42,559 nt of DNA from Vulcanimicrobiota bacterium (GCA_030043675.1 JASHXG010000009.1:1-42559), one strand, 5' to 3'. Shown: positions 1 through 9,060, counted from the stretch's first letter. Notes: generated by a model not told the origin, from the sequence alone. Translations and numbers: made by a program.

Positions 1-19
1 CCGCTGCGGATGGAAATAA

Positions 20-982
20 CTACTTCTGCGGCGGCGTGCTGATCGTTACCGAGAACGGCTCTTCGACGGTCACCGTTTTGAGCACCGTGCCTCCCTGCGG
101 GTATTTCCAAACTCCAACAAAAGCGCGCGCGTCGTCAGCTCCAACGATCCTATCTCGATCTATCCAGGTGCTGTAGATTCCATTTCCGTACGGGCTCAGG
201 GTGGTCGATCCGACAACTTGCGCGCCCGACGCCGTGATCTTCAAGCGATAGAGCACGCCGGCGGCTTCGTCGTACATCGTCATATGCTTTCCATCCCATT
301 GAACGCTGCCTGGACCTCGCATGCCTTCGCTCAGTTGAAGATTGGTAAACGCCTTGCCGCCTTTGGGAAGTTCCGTCAGGACGGCGCCGCTCATGGACTT
401 GTTATATCCGTCGGCGAAGAGGTCGCCTTTGTTGTCGTAACCGTAGAATGTCGGGTTGTTGATATAGGAATTCTCGTACAGCGACGGAGTTCCCGAGGCG
501 TTTGCATAGATCGCTGCGTACTGGCTGTCGCTCATGTCGACGTCCACCGCGAGATTCCCCGTGGTAGGATCCGCAGCGCACGTATAAGGAGCCGTGGCCG
601 GCGAGCTGCTTAGCGTCGCGATAGGGCGCGACCCACCGTGCGCGTACTCGAGCGTCTCGTTTTCACCGATGAGCGGTACGAAGACGTCACCGTTGTCGTC
701 CGAGCATAGCCCGACGGGCTGATCAAAGTCCGATCCCGCCAGGACGCCGACCAGTCCCAGCTTCGGATAGGATAAGACGTACACGGCGCTCGTCCACAGC
801 GACGAGACGTAGAGCAGCGACCCCTGCTTAGCACCGGCGAGCATCCACGAACGCGCCGGCTTCGTGACGTTGTGCTCCGGGAGGGCCTGACCCAAGCCGC
901 TCTGAGTGGTCGGCGAGAGCGGCGAGCCGCAACCGGCAAGCGCGACGCACAAGGCCGCGGCCGGCAATGTCAGCCGCCTCAC
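20..982 (-). CDS. Propeller-like lipoprotein, YAHGG family (paralog 1)
   Basis: Predicted 320-residue lipoprotein of unknown function. The GTG at 982 is preferred because it overlaps the stop of the upstream gene as GTGA and puts a lipobox (LAGC, Cys18) directly after a hydrophobic stretch; a TTG at 1066 would add an untypical Arg-rich leader. The mature part has short glycine/tyrosine-rich repeats: YAHGG...PIATL, a DPTTGNLAVD block, a YGYDNKGDLF block, VQWDGK and a terminal WKYPQGG. The same blocks in the same order recur in three other genes of the window. Repeats of this type suggest a beta-propeller resembling NHL/YncE folds, which is an inference. It is probably translationally coupled to its tandem neighbour and anchored facing the periplasm or outside. 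No catalytic motif was recognised. Confidence 0.8.
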   Translation of the reverse strand: MRRLTLPAAALCVALAGCGSPLSPTTQSGLGQALPEHNVTKPARSWMLAGAKQGSLLYVSSLWTSAVYVLSYPKLGLVGVLAGSDFDQPVGLCSDDNGDVFVPLIGENETLEYAHGGSRPIATLSSSPATAPYTCAADPTTGNLAVDVDMSDSQYAAIYANASGTPSLYENSYINNPTFYGYDNKGDLFADGYNKSMSGAVLTELPKGGKAFTNLQLSEGMRGPGSVQWDGKHMTMYDEAAGVLYRLKITASGAQVVGSTTLSPYGNGIYSTWIDRDRIVGADDARAFVGVWKYPQGGTVLKTVTVEEPFSVTISTPPQK

Positions 983-1968
983 TTGGGCCTCACGCTGACG
1001 GTCACGCCCCAGGGTGAGGCGACGGTGACGCCACCAATGGCGCGGCCGCCGGCCGGATACTTCCAAAGATCGGTGTGAACCGAATAGTAGCTCGGCGCCG
1101 CCACGTCATTTCCCTGAATCCAAAACTGCAAGACGCGGTCGGAGCCGCGTAGCTTCGTCTTCCCGCTCACCTTGCCGCCGGCGCCGTTCGTTCGATAGAT
1201 GATTCCGGATGCCGAATCTCCGACCGCCAGGGATTTGCCGTCCCACTGCACGCCGCCGGGAAGTTTGATGGGCGCATGGATCGTGACGTCGCTGAATGCC
1301 GAGCCGCCCTTCGGTAGCTCGGCAAACACATACTTTCCGCCGGCCACGCCCGTAAACGTGGTCAGCCCCGCGACAAACAGGTTACTATGATCGTCGTAAC
1401 CACATTCGTACGGCAGGTACATGTTCGGGATCGAGTACGTCTGCGGACTTCCGCTCGCGTTCTTGTAGATCGCTATGCTCCCGGCTTCACCGCCGTTCGT
1501 CGTAACGTTGTCGACGGCCAGATCGCCGGTCGCCGGATCGACCGCGCAGGCTTCGGCGGATTGGCCCGTTTCGTACAGTGTTGCAATCGGCGTCGTGCCG
1601 CCGTGCGCGTATTCGAGGATGTCCGACTGCTCGGCGTTCGGAATGAAAACGTCACCGCGCTTATCGGAGCAGAGGCTGAGTGGAAGGAAATCCGTACCGC
1701 TGAGTTCGCCCTCGCGTTTGCCGCCGGGATAAGAGAAGACGTCGACTTCCCAGTTCATCTCGGAGGAAACATACATGAGGTCGCCCTTTGTCGCATCCGG
1801 CGCCATCCACGACGGCGTCACTGGCCTCGGCACGCGTGCCATCACGCCTGGCACGGCAATCGGCCGCTGCATGTCATCCTGCGTCTGTGAAGGAACTGCG
1901 CACCCCGCGAGCAGGACTGCGGCCGCGCCGGACGCGAGCGCGAAGCGGCTGATATGCCCAACTACCAT
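979..1968 (-). CDS. Propeller-like lipoprotein, YAHGG family (paralog 2)
   Basis: 329-residue predicted lipoprotein, first gene of a tandem pair. The ATG at 1968 is chosen because GGGGGAGG lies about 8 nt upstream and the product begins with a signal peptide ending in LAGC (Cys23); the frame stays open to 2262 but that extension looks non-coding. Shared family blocks are EYAHGGTTPIATL, CAVDPATGDLAVDN, CGYDD..NLFVAG, LPKGGSAF, VQWDGKSLAV and LWKYPAGG. Only the blocks and their spacing are conserved with paralog 1, so this is an old tandem duplication rather than a recent copy. Function is unknown; an extracytoplasmic six- or seven-bladed propeller used for binding is the best structural guess. 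Confidence 0.82.
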   Translation of the reverse strand: MVVGHISRFALASGAAAVLLAGCAVPSQTQDDMQRPIAVPGVMARVPRPVTPSWMAPDATKGDLMYVSSEMNWEVDVFSYPGGKREGELSGTDFLPLSLCSDKRGDVFIPNAEQSDILEYAHGGTTPIATLYETGQSAEACAVDPATGDLAVDNVTTNGGEAGSIAIYKNASGSPQTYSIPNMYLPYECGYDDHSNLFVAGLTTFTGVAGGKYVFAELPKGGSAFSDVTIHAPIKLPGGVQWDGKSLAVGDSASGIIYRTNGAGGKVSGKTKLRGSDRVLQFWIQGNDVAAPSYYSVHTDLWKYPAGGRAIGGVTVASPWGVTVSVRPK

Positions 1969-2193
1969 GTGCGACGCCTCCCCCGAGAGCGGATCGGATC
2001 GGAGGTTAGGCTGCTTCGGCAACCTTGTCGGGACACCATTGCGCTGGGGTGGCGGCGGGGCTTTTTCTTTCATGGGTTCGGCGGGGCGGGAGAGGCTACG
2101 ACGCGGTAAGCCCTGGTAAGGCGGCGAAAGGTACAAGCCGCAGGGCACATTGTACACCACTCGTTCGGGAGCGTTACACATGAGGTTTGTACG

Positions 2194-2388
2194 GTGATTC
2201 GCGTCGGAGAACACGTAGTCGTGCGCGGCGAGGACGAGGAGGCGATCGTCACCGCGGTGCATCCCGACTCACAAGTGGAGATCGAGTTTCTCGAGGCGTC
2301 GGGCGGTGGTCCGCGCCGGAAACGCTATGCCGCGGAGGCCCTTCAGGTCGTCGACCGTCATAGCCGGCGGCGCTCCCCGCCCACCTGA
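2194..2388 (+). CDS. Small SH3/KOW-like hypothetical protein
   Basis: 64-residue ORF starting with GTG at 2194, with GAGG 8 nt upstream. The N-terminal half reads as alternating beta strands (VGEHVVVRG, AIVTAVHP, VEIEF), typical of small SH3-like barrels, followed by an Arg-rich tail. It lies between a divergent lipoprotein gene and a downstream MFS gene, whose likely start at 2414 is 25 nt past this stop, so the two could be co-transcribed. No function can be assigned. The main doubt is its size and its overlap with the open N-terminal frame of the MFS gene. Confidence 0.5.
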   Translation: MIRVGEHVVVRGEDEEAIVTAVHPDSQVEIEFLEASGGGPRRKRYAAEALQVVDRHSRRRSPPT

Positions 2389-2413
2389 AGCGCGTGGTGC
2401 CCTAACGCGCCTG

Positions 2414-3964
2414 GTGGGGGTGACCGCCGCGCCCAGCCGATCGTTCTTCCGAATCGAGCTTTTCCAAGACGTTAGTGTCGGCAGCGTCTTCGTGATGCTT
2501 GCCGCGCTGATCTCGCTTTTCGTCGATCAATCGTTCGGCAGCGTATTTCAGTCTATCCAGAATTACGCCGGCGGGAGTCTGGGCGCGAGCGCCGATGAAC
2601 TGCCCTGGACGTCGATCGGATTCAATACCTTCTATTGGGTCATGGTTTTGCTCACGCCCTGGCTCATCTACCGCTTCGGACGAAAGGCGGTCTTCGGCGT
2701 CGGGCACCTGACCTTCGGATTTCTCACGCTGCTGCTCGCGATCACGACGTCGTTGAGTGCCTTTAACGTCGGCCGGTGCTTCCAAGGAATGGCGCAAGGA
2801 ACGTTTTTCGTGTGCGCCGTGGCAACCGTGTTAACGCTCTTTCCGGCGAGGCTGCGCGGCATAGCGTTCTCGTTGTTTTCGGTGGTCTCGCTCTCAGGCG
2901 TCGCGGCCGGACCGTTTATCGGCGGCTGGTTTCTCGATCATGCTCACTGGCGCGATGTGTTCGTGCTATATGCGTTGCTGGCCGTTTTCGCAGGGAGCGT
3001 CATCTTCGCGCTGCTTGAAGCGCCGGGGCGCCAATGGACGGGACGCTTCGACATCCCGGGCATCGCGTTCGCATTACTCGCCTTCTTCTGCTTCGAATAT
3101 GCTTCATCGTTCGGTGAACGCAGGGATTGGCTCCCTAGCCCGGACATCGTGTGGAGCTGCCTGCTTTCGGCGGTCGGCTTTGCGGGATTCATCTGGCGCG
3201 AGCTCTGCGAGGATCGATGCGGTTTCATCCAGTTGCGTTTGTTCAATATCCGAAATCTCGCGGTCGGAAGCATCCTCGGGTTTGGCCTGGGCGTGCCGCT
3301 CTACGGCGCAAATCTCTTCCTGCAGTACGCGCTAACAAGCCTCGCCTTTCCGCCTTCGACGGCGGGTGCGCTCCTGACGCTGCGCATCCCCGCAATTTTG
3401 ATCGTGGCCCCGCTGGTCGTGATGCTTGTGAATTCCGACCGGCTCGACGTGCGGGTTCCGGTGACGATCGGCTTCCTCCTCGTGCCGCTCTCGTATGCGT
3501 TACTCGCGGTACAAACGACATCTGGATCGGAGTTCACGACGTTTGTGTTCGCACTGATTATTTCCGGCGCAGCATTTGCATGTCTCTTCTCGCCGATCGC
3601 AAACGTGCTGGTCCGCTCCCTTCCGACGGACGTGCGCGCCGAGGGCATCGCGATCTTTAAGATGGTATTGTTACTCGGCGGCTCGGTGGCTTCTACCGGC
3701 CTGGGCGTGATCTTCGATCACAGTGCCGCGTGGTTCCAATCGCTGCTCGCGGGCGACGCTACGTTGCGACGCCTGGTGCCACTTGGTTTCGTGCCGCCGG
3801 TGCTGACGTTAGCGTCCCTCGTCCAGCAGGAGGCCGCCGTCCTGGCCTATGCGGACAACTCGAAAGTCGTCGCTCTGCTCTCGCTCCTCAACCTGCCGCT
3901 CATTTTCTTGCTGAGAAAGCCCGGGGTCGCCGCAGTCAGTCCGTCGCCGGAAGCAAAGAAGTGA
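2414..3964 (+). CDS. MFS transporter, DHA2-like (14 TM) exporter
   Basis: About 516 residues, nearly all hydrophobic, with roughly 14 predicted membrane spans, as expected for the DHA2/EmrB-type drug:H+ antiporters. A GRK loop follows the second span (degenerate motif A), and SGVAAGPFIGGW in span five matches antiporter motif C, which supports efflux. The substrate cannot be read from sequence. The frame is open back to 2306, but that part is Arg/Pro-rich and overlaps the small upstream ORF. GTG codons at 2414 and 2420 lie just before the first span and are better starts, though neither has a clear Shine-Dalgarno. The gene converges on the gamma-glutamyltransferase gene, with 2 nt between the stop codons. 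Confidence 0.82.
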   Translation: MGVTAAPSRSFFRIELFQDVSVGSVFVMLAALISLFVDQSFGSVFQSIQNYAGGSLGASADELPWTSIGFNTFYWVMVLLTPWLIYRFGRKAVFGVGHLTFGFLTLLLAITTSLSAFNVGRCFQGMAQGTFFVCAVATVLTLFPARLRGIAFSLFSVVSLSGVAAGPFIGGWFLDHAHWRDVFVLYALLAVFAGSVIFALLEAPGRQWTGRFDIPGIAFALLAFFCFEYASSFGERRDWLPSPDIVWSCLLSAVGFAGFIWRELCEDRCGFIQLRLFNIRNLAVGSILGFGLGVPLYGANLFLQYALTSLAFPPSTAGALLTLRIPAILIVAPLVVMLVNSDRLDVRVPVTIGFLLVPLSYALLAVQTTSGSEFTTFVFALIISGAAFACLFSPIANVLVRSLPTDVRAEGIAIFKMVLLLGGSVASTGLGVIFDHSAAWFQSLLAGDATLRRLVPLGFVPPVLTLASLVQQEAAVLAYADNSKVVALLSLLNLPLIFLLRKPGVAAVSPSPEAKK

Positions 3965-3966
3965 CG

Positions 3967-5628
3967 TCAATAACCGAGTGCGGCACCATCGCCGCGCGGA
4001 TCGGCGCCGCCTTCAAAGAATCCTTGTTCCCGATCGACGCGGATCGCGGATGCGTGCCCCATATTGTCGTTCCAATCGGTGACCATCGCGACCGGCTGCC
4101 CGCGTTGCTTCAGCTCCCGCACGACTTCATCGGAGATGCGCCCTTCGAGCGAGAGATTGCGTGTGCGGGTCCCCCACGTGCGTCCCAACAGCCAGCGCGG
4201 CGCCTCGATCGCTTGCTGCACGTCATAGCCGAAATCGACGATGCGCGTAACCAGCGCAGCCTGTGACTGCGGCTGACCCTCGCCGCCCATCGATCCGAAC
4301 GCGAGATACGGCTGACCGTCGCGCTCGAGGAGTGCTGGAATCAACGTATGGAACGTGCGTTTGCCCGGCTCTAAGCGATTGGGATGCCGATCGTCCAGCG
4401 CAAAGAAGGCGCCGCGATTTTGCAAGATGATGCCCGTGTCACCGCCCACCACCGCGCTACCAAAGTCGTGATAAATGGACTGGATCAGCGACACGATCAT
4501 CCCATTCCGGTCGGCGGCACACAAGTAACACGTATCGCCGTCGGGTGCCAGTCGCTCGTGCGGTTGCGCATAGGGGATGCCCGCGGGCACCTCGGCGATG
4601 TCGAGCGCTCGATCGGAGTCGATCAAACGACGTCGTTCGTCAGCATATGCTTTGCTGATGAGCCGCTCGACCGGAATATTGACGAAATCCGGATCGGTCA
4701 GCCACTCGTCTCGATCCGCAAACGCAACCTTAACGGCCTCGGTCATATGATGATAATAGTCTGCCGTGCCGTCTCCCCAGCGCTTGACGTCGTAACCTTC
4801 AATGAGATTGAGAATCTGCAGCGCCGTAAAACCCTGCGTATTGGGCGGCAGCTCGTACAGTTCATAACCGCGATAGGTCGTTTTGATCGGCTCGACCCAT
4901 TGCGCATGGAAAGCGGCGAAGTCATCGGGCGCCAGCGGAGAGCCCTGCGGCTGCAAGGCGGCACAAATACGTTCGGCGATTGGACCTTCATAGAAGCTTT
5001 TGCGCGCGCCCAGGTCGGCGATCTCCTGAAACGAACGCGCGAGATCGCGTTGCACCAACCGTTGGCCAGCGCGCGGAACACGCTTGCCGGGCAGAAATAT
5101 GGCTGCCGTGGCCGGATAAGTTGCCAGAATCGGTTCATCCTGCGCCAGCCAATCGGCTAACGAACGGCTGACCGGCATTCCGTCCCGCGCATAGTCGATC
5201 GCGGCGTCGAACAGTGCGTTCCAGTCGAGCCGGCCGAACCGTTCGTGCGCCAAACGCCAGCCATCGACTGTGCCCGGCACGGTCAAGACGCTAAGCGGGC
5301 CGCTCGTGGGAATTCCGTCACCCTTGCTCCGTGGACGATAGTAATCGACCGTTGCCGCGCGCGCAGCAGGTCCACTCGCGTTGAGTCCGTGCACGCGGCC
5401 TTCCGCAGCCTGCGCAATCAACCAGAAGCCGTCGCCACCCAATCCGGCCATATGCGGGTAGACGACGCACAACACGGCATTCGCGGCAATCGCGGCGTCA
5501 ACGGCACTGCCGCCTCTCTGCAATACGTTCAGCCCGGCTGCACTCGCGAGATAGTGCGGCGTCGCCACCACTCCATGCGGCGCATAGGCAGGAGGACGGC
5601 CGGTACGAGGACCCTTGGAATTACTCAT
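3967..5628 (-). CDS. Gamma-glutamyltransferase family protein (YwrD-like)
   Basis: 553-residue member of the Ntn-hydrolase gamma-glutamyltranspeptidase family. These enzymes are made as one chain that cleaves itself before a catalytic Thr, then cleave or transfer gamma-glutamyl groups from glutathione and similar compounds. Seen here: GGSAVDAAIAA and HMAGLGGDGF near the N-terminus, GDTCYLCAADRNG with the predicted nucleophile Thr366, an oxyanion-type GG (VVGGDTG), and GSMGGEGQPQ in the small subunit. There is no signal peptide, unlike periplasmic Ggt, so it resembles the cytoplasmic YwrD-like group; substrate is uncertain (gamma-glutamyl peptides or a cephalosporin-acylase-like role). The gene stands alone, convergent with the MFS gene. 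Confidence 0.9.
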   Translation of the reverse strand: MSNSKGPRTGRPPAYAPHGVVATPHYLASAAGLNVLQRGGSAVDAAIAANAVLCVVYPHMAGLGGDGFWLIAQAAEGRVHGLNASGPAARAATVDYYRPRSKGDGIPTSGPLSVLTVPGTVDGWRLAHERFGRLDWNALFDAAIDYARDGMPVSRSLADWLAQDEPILATYPATAAIFLPGKRVPRAGQRLVQRDLARSFQEIADLGARKSFYEGPIAERICAALQPQGSPLAPDDFAAFHAQWVEPIKTTYRGYELYELPPNTQGFTALQILNLIEGYDVKRWGDGTADYYHHMTEAVKVAFADRDEWLTDPDFVNIPVERLISKAYADERRRLIDSDRALDIAEVPAGIPYAQPHERLAPDGDTCYLCAADRNGMIVSLIQSIYHDFGSAVVGGDTGIILQNRGAFFALDDRHPNRLEPGKRTFHTLIPALLERDGQPYLAFGSMGGEGQPQSQAALVTRIVDFGYDVQQAIEAPRWLLGRTWGTRTRNLSLEGRISDEVVRELKQRGQPVAMVTDWNDNMGHASAIRVDREQGFFEGGADPRGDGAALGY

Positions 5629-5723
5629 GCATCACTCAAAGGCGAACGGCAGCGATTGATGCCGGTAGGACCTTACCCATAAAGAGAGACTTCCTCGTGC
5701 TGCAGCTCGGCTGGTAACAGCCG

Positions 5724-7076
5724 TCACTCGGTATCGACGGGATCGTTCGAGGGCGCTTCGGAGCGAAACAACCAGGCCGGATACGTCGTTTTCAGCGGCA
5801 CGAAGGCCCGCGGTTTTTGCGTGAAGTCGAAGCTGTCTACGAGACTGTTTGCTCGCGTGTCGGTGTAGCCCGCTCGTGTGGGTCCCAGCGGCGGAAGATC
5901 GAAGGCTTGCTCGATGAACTTCAGGATGCTGCCGTACTCGTATTGGGTGTGCGAAACATAACCGTGCTTCGCGTAAGGCGAGACGATCAGACACGGAACG
6001 CGGATTCCTAATCCGCGAAAGTCGAGTTGCGGCGGCGGCGCGTTGTCGTACCATCCGCCCCAGTCATCCCACAAGATGATAATCGCGCTATCTTTCCAGT
6101 AGCGGCTCTCACCGACGGCGTTGACCACCGCGGCAACCCACGAAGGACCCAACGGGCTACGCCAGCCGGGGTGATCGGAGTCCTGCCCACTCGGCGTGAC
6201 CCACGTCACCGACGCGAGCTTGCCGCGGCCGGGATCGGTCAAGATCCTGGTCTGCGGTACGATGATGTCCTTGTTCCAGTCAGGACCGTCGCGGACGTAT
6301 TTGATCGCTTCGAACGGCTCCCAAAAACCGGCGTCGAGCAGCTTGGTCGCATAGAACTTCCACGAGACGTGCGCGTCATCGAGCGTCTCGGCTATAGTCC
6401 TGAACTGCGTGAAGCAGGGGAAAGGACCGGTGAAGTAGCTGACGTGCCGGAGTTCGTCCACGGTCGAACTCTTGGTGCCTGAAGGCGAATCGCAATCGTC
6501 GGGCGCGCCATCCGTAAAATTGACCTCGGCCTTCTTGCGAGTGACGTTGTCGGTGCCCGCGACGAGCGTCAAATGCGCGGTGAAACTTGGGCCGAACTCG
6601 GTCGGGAACATATGATCGGCGAGCACGTACTGGCGCGCCATCGTCCAGTAAGGCGCGATCAGCGAGCGCCTGACGTAGGCGTAAGCTTGGTACTTTCCAC
6701 GATCGGACGAGTCCGAGAATCGGTAGAACCCGTCCATCTTGCCGTCATCCCAAGAGAGCACGGCCGGACGCCAATCGTGCGGCAGGTCCGGACCTATGAA
6801 CGAGATCTCGTGCAGCCGCACCGTCGTCCCATCGGCCGAACCGGACATCGGCGCATCCGCACCCGGATATCCGGCGAAGAAGTTTTCGAAACTGCGGTTT
6901 TCTTGAATGATGACGACGACGTGCTTGATATACTTGTTGACCGGATTTCCCGACGACGGCTCGAGCGCCGGCAGCGATGCGCTTTGCGCGTGGTTCGTCA
7001 GAGCGGAGTCGAAAGAACAACCCGCAAGAACGGACGTCAGCGCGAATAGCGCTATGGCGATAGCAAAATGCTTAAC
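5724..7076 (-). CDS. Phosphoesterase-family (PF04185) lipoprotein, no canonical start codon
   Basis: Member of the phospholipase C/acid phosphatase (AcpA-like) superfamily. The first ATG is at 6848, but the frame is open for 76 codons upstream and encodes exactly the parts that start would lose: a signal peptide with lipobox LAGC and the metal-site block VVVIIQENRSFEN. Counting from the GTT codon at 7076 the protein is 450 residues, matching the 446- and 449-residue paralogs in this window. GGAGG lies 8 nt before that GTT, ideal spacing, so GTT stands where ATG/GTG is expected. The C-terminal motif reads WDDWGGWYDNAPPP, whereas both paralogs have His in place of this Asn. The gene may be decaying, may contain a sequencing error, or may use a very weak start. 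No phosphatase activity should be assumed. Confidence 0.75.
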   Translation of the reverse strand, partial: VKHFAIAIALFALTSVLAGCSFDSALTNHAQSASLPALEPSSGNPVNKYIKHVVVIIQENRSFENFFAGYPGADAPMSGSADGTTVRLHEISFIGPDLPHDWRPAVLSWDDGKMDGFYRFSDSSDRGKYQAYAYVRRSLIAPYWTMARQYVLADHMFPTEFGPSFTAHLTLVAGTDNVTRKKAEVNFTDGAPDDCDSPSGTKSSTVDELRHVSYFTGPFPCFTQFRTIAETLDDAHVSWKFYATKLLDAGFWEPFEAIKYVRDGPDWNKDIIVPQTRILTDPGRGKLASVTWVTPSGQDSDHPGWRSPLGPSWVAAVVNAVGESRYWKDSAIIILWDDWGGWYDNAPPPQLDFRGLGIRVPCLIVSPYAKHGYVSHTQYEYGSILKFIEQAFDLPPLGPTRAGYTDTRANSLVDSFDFTQKPRAFVPLKTTYPAWLFRSEAPSNDPVDTE

Positions 7077-7084
7077 GTTGGATA

Positions 7085-7089
7085 CCTCC
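7085..7089 (-). promoter_or_regulatory. Shine-Dalgarno GGAGG placed before a GTT codon
   Basis: GGAGG on the minus strand, separated by 8 nt from the GTT at 7076-7074 that begins the signal-peptide-coding part of the phosphoesterase gene. The third phosphoesterase gene of the window has GGAGG at the same 8-nt spacing from its ATG. This site is the main reason for placing the original start at 7076. Confidence 0.6.
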
Positions 7090-7259
7090 GCCGCACCGTA
7101 CAGCTTAGCACGGGCGAGACGCTGACGCCAGATCCGCCGCCGCGGCGTATGTGGTCATGGGCCCGCAAAACGGCTCAGTTTACGGGGCCTTTGCCTCACG
7201 AATTCTGCCCCGCTTCGCGGCATACTAGTAAGTCCAATCTTCTTGGGATGGGTAACGGC

Positions 7260-8249
7260 ATGGCTTTGCAGTCGGCTCGAGTTCTTGCATTTCTGGCCGG
7301 TACGTTAGTACTCGCCGCCTGCGGCGGCAATGATACGGGCGCTCTGATGCAGGCGAATCCGCCGCCGCCAATCGCAGCGCCGGGCGCGATCGCGCAAGTA
7401 CAAACGACCGGGGATGATCTGCTCTACCTAGGGGGCGTTCCCGCTGCCGGTGATGTGTCGACGTACACGTTCCCGCGTGGCAAGCTGGTCGGAGTGCTCA
7501 CCGGTCTTCCGGCGCCGTCGGGAATGTGTTCGGATCGAAACGGAAACGTATGGATCACGAACTACCAGAGCGGAGGACCAATTATTGAGTACGCGCACGG
7601 CGGAACGCAGCCGATCGCGACCCTGAACGCGCCCGCAAAATTAACTCCGCAAGATTGTTCGGTCGACCCAACGTCGGGCGACTTGGCCGTCGTTGGCTAC
7701 GGGGCCGGGCGGCATCAACAGCTCGTGGTATACGCCCCGTCAGGCTCCGCGAAAATATATCGAGCACCCTCCGTGTTCGAAACGACTTCGTTCTGCGGCT
7801 ACGACGACCGAGGCAATCTCTTCTTTGACGGCTATTCCACGAACGGGGTGACGGCCTTCAACGGATTGGGCGAGCTGCGCAACGGAGCGAAAAGCATCAA
7901 CATATTGGCCTTCTCACCCAAAGACCCGTCGTTCCCTTCCTCTTATCCTACGCCGGTTCACTGGGATGGTACGTATCTTGCGGTAGGAGCCATTTACGGG
8001 ATCGACCGGTACGAAGTAAGAAAGAACGTTGCTTTTCTAAAGGGCGAGGTTGGTTTCGACGACATAGGCACGGTTGTCGACAGCTGGATTCAGGGCGGCA
8101 AGGTCGTAGCTGTCGCCGGCTACCCCAACTTTGGCAGTGGTCCGCTGGTTCAAATCTACAAGTATCCTGCGGGCGGCTACCCGGTGACGGGAATCAGCGT
8201 CTCAAGCGCCTTTGGCGTGACGGTTAGTGTGGCTAGACACCGGCCTTGA
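7260..8249 (+). CDS. Propeller-like lipoprotein, YAHGG family (paralog 3)
   Basis: 329 residues from the ATG at 7260, the same length as two other paralogs; an ATG at 7248 would add four residues and cannot be excluded. The signal peptide ends in LAAC (Cys21), followed by a Gly/Asn/Pro linker. Family blocks are present in order: EYAHGGTQPIATL, CSVDPTSGDLAVV, CGYDDRGNLFFDG, HWDGTYLAVG and IYKYPAGG. It is divergent from the phosphoesterase lipoprotein gene across a 183-nt gap, so both may share a control region. Function unknown; probably an extracytoplasmic beta-propeller. Confidence 0.82.
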   Translation: MALQSARVLAFLAGTLVLAACGGNDTGALMQANPPPPIAAPGAIAQVQTTGDDLLYLGGVPAAGDVSTYTFPRGKLVGVLTGLPAPSGMCSDRNGNVWITNYQSGGPIIEYAHGGTQPIATLNAPAKLTPQDCSVDPTSGDLAVVGYGAGRHQQLVVYAPSGSAKIYRAPSVFETTSFCGYDDRGNLFFDGYSTNGVTAFNGLGELRNGAKSINILAFSPKDPSFPSSYPTPVHWDGTYLAVGAIYGIDRYEVRKNVAFLKGEVGFDDIGTVVDSWIQGGKVVAVAGYPNFGSGPLVQIYKYPAGGYPVTGISVSSAFGVTVSVARHRP

Positions 8250-8263
8250 AAGGACGCCGCGCA

Positions 8264-8617
8264 TCACAGCGAGCCATCATCTGCGTCGATCTCGCTGAAG
8301 AACGTGTAGCCGCCAACGTGCTTCACGGCTGCGAACGTTCCGCGCACGGTGATCGTCTGGCCATCGTTGATGCTCGGGCTCCCAAAGGCGAAGACATGAA
8401 TGCACTGGCCCGAGCAGATCGAGAAAGTGACGTAGGAATTGCCTCGATGGGAGACCTTTCGCTCGAGTTGCTCGACCGTGCCGCTGACGGCGACGTGCCG
8501 GCCGTCGTAGCTCGACGGGCTGTTGAGAATCTGCACGACGGTTGCGGCTCCTGCCAGCGCCGGCAGCGCCGTGCAAAACCCGAATAGTGCTACGCTAAAG
8601 AGAAAGCGCCTAGCCAT
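8264..8617 (-). CDS. Small exported OB-fold-like protein
   Basis: 117 residues with a clear N-terminal signal peptide (cleavage near AGAA, residues 20-24). The mature part reads VVQILNSPSSYDGRHVAVSGTV, then FSICSGQCIHVF, then DGQTITVRGTFAAVKHVGGYTFFSEI. This is the strand order of small secreted OB-fold (tOB/BOF-like) domains, whose hallmark is 'x-V-x-V-x-G-x-V' followed by 'GxxVxVxGxF'. A CxxxC pair sits mid-protein and could form a disulphide. SD GGAGGTG lies just before the ATG. Ligand and role are unknown. It converges with the end of the preceding propeller gene. Confidence 0.75.
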   Translation of the reverse strand: MARRFLFSVALFGFCTALPALAGAATVVQILNSPSSYDGRHVAVSGTVEQLERKVSHRGNSYVTFSICSGQCIHVFAFGSPSINDGQTITVRGTFAAVKHVGGYTFFSEIDADDGSL

Positions 8618-8703
8618 ACGACCACCTCCGAAGCCCTAGCGAGCTTCTCGCCTGTATTACATCGGCCGTTGGCGGGGCAGAGTTTAGGAAGGGGGTCGGA
8701 ACG

Positions 8704-9060
8704 ATGAGGACACGGTGGCTAATCGCTTGCGCGATCGCAGCGGCGCTCGCATCGCCGGCGCGGGGTCAGAGTCCGCTCTTTACTAGCCCGAATAACGTCG
8801 TGCTGCCGCCGAAAACCGGGCAGTACGTTTGGGTGGCGGCGTCCCAAAAACTCGCTGCCGACCAAGCGGGAAGTGTCGAAGCCGACTGCCCCCGAGGCTA
8901 TGTCGTCATCAGCGGCGGCTACAACTTGCTCCCGCAAGGGCCCGCTCCCAGCGTTGTTGCGACGAGGCCGAACGGCAGGTCGAACGGCTGGATGGTAGTG
9001 CTCGCAGCGGGCCCCGCGGTGAGCGTCTCGGTCTACGCCGGGTGTGCCGCTCCCGACTAG
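8704..9060 (+). CDS. Small exported hypothetical protein
   Basis: 118 residues with a signal peptide (Arg at 2 and 4, hydrophobic core, cleavage near ARG-QS at residues 20-22). The mature chain is mostly beta and contains DCPRGYVVISGGYNLLP and a terminal VSVYAGCAAPD. The two Cys, in ADC and AGC, could pair. The pattern 'C..G...ISGGY' recurs in secreted bacterial proteins of unknown role. A purine-rich GGAAGGGGG precedes the ATG. Its last 4 nt overlap the convergent carboxypeptidase-regulatory-like gene. No function assigned. Confidence 0.7.
   Translation: MRTRWLIACAIAAALASPARGQSPLFTSPNNVVLPPKTGQYVWVAASQKLAADQAGSVEADCPRGYVVISGGYNLLPQGPAPSVVATRPNGRSNGWMVVLAAGPAVSVSVYAGCAAPD

Noticed and set aside
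1969..2262. N-terminal extension of the second propeller lipoprotein
   Set aside because: Would bury the signal peptide behind about 98 polar residues; a good SD precedes ATG 1968.
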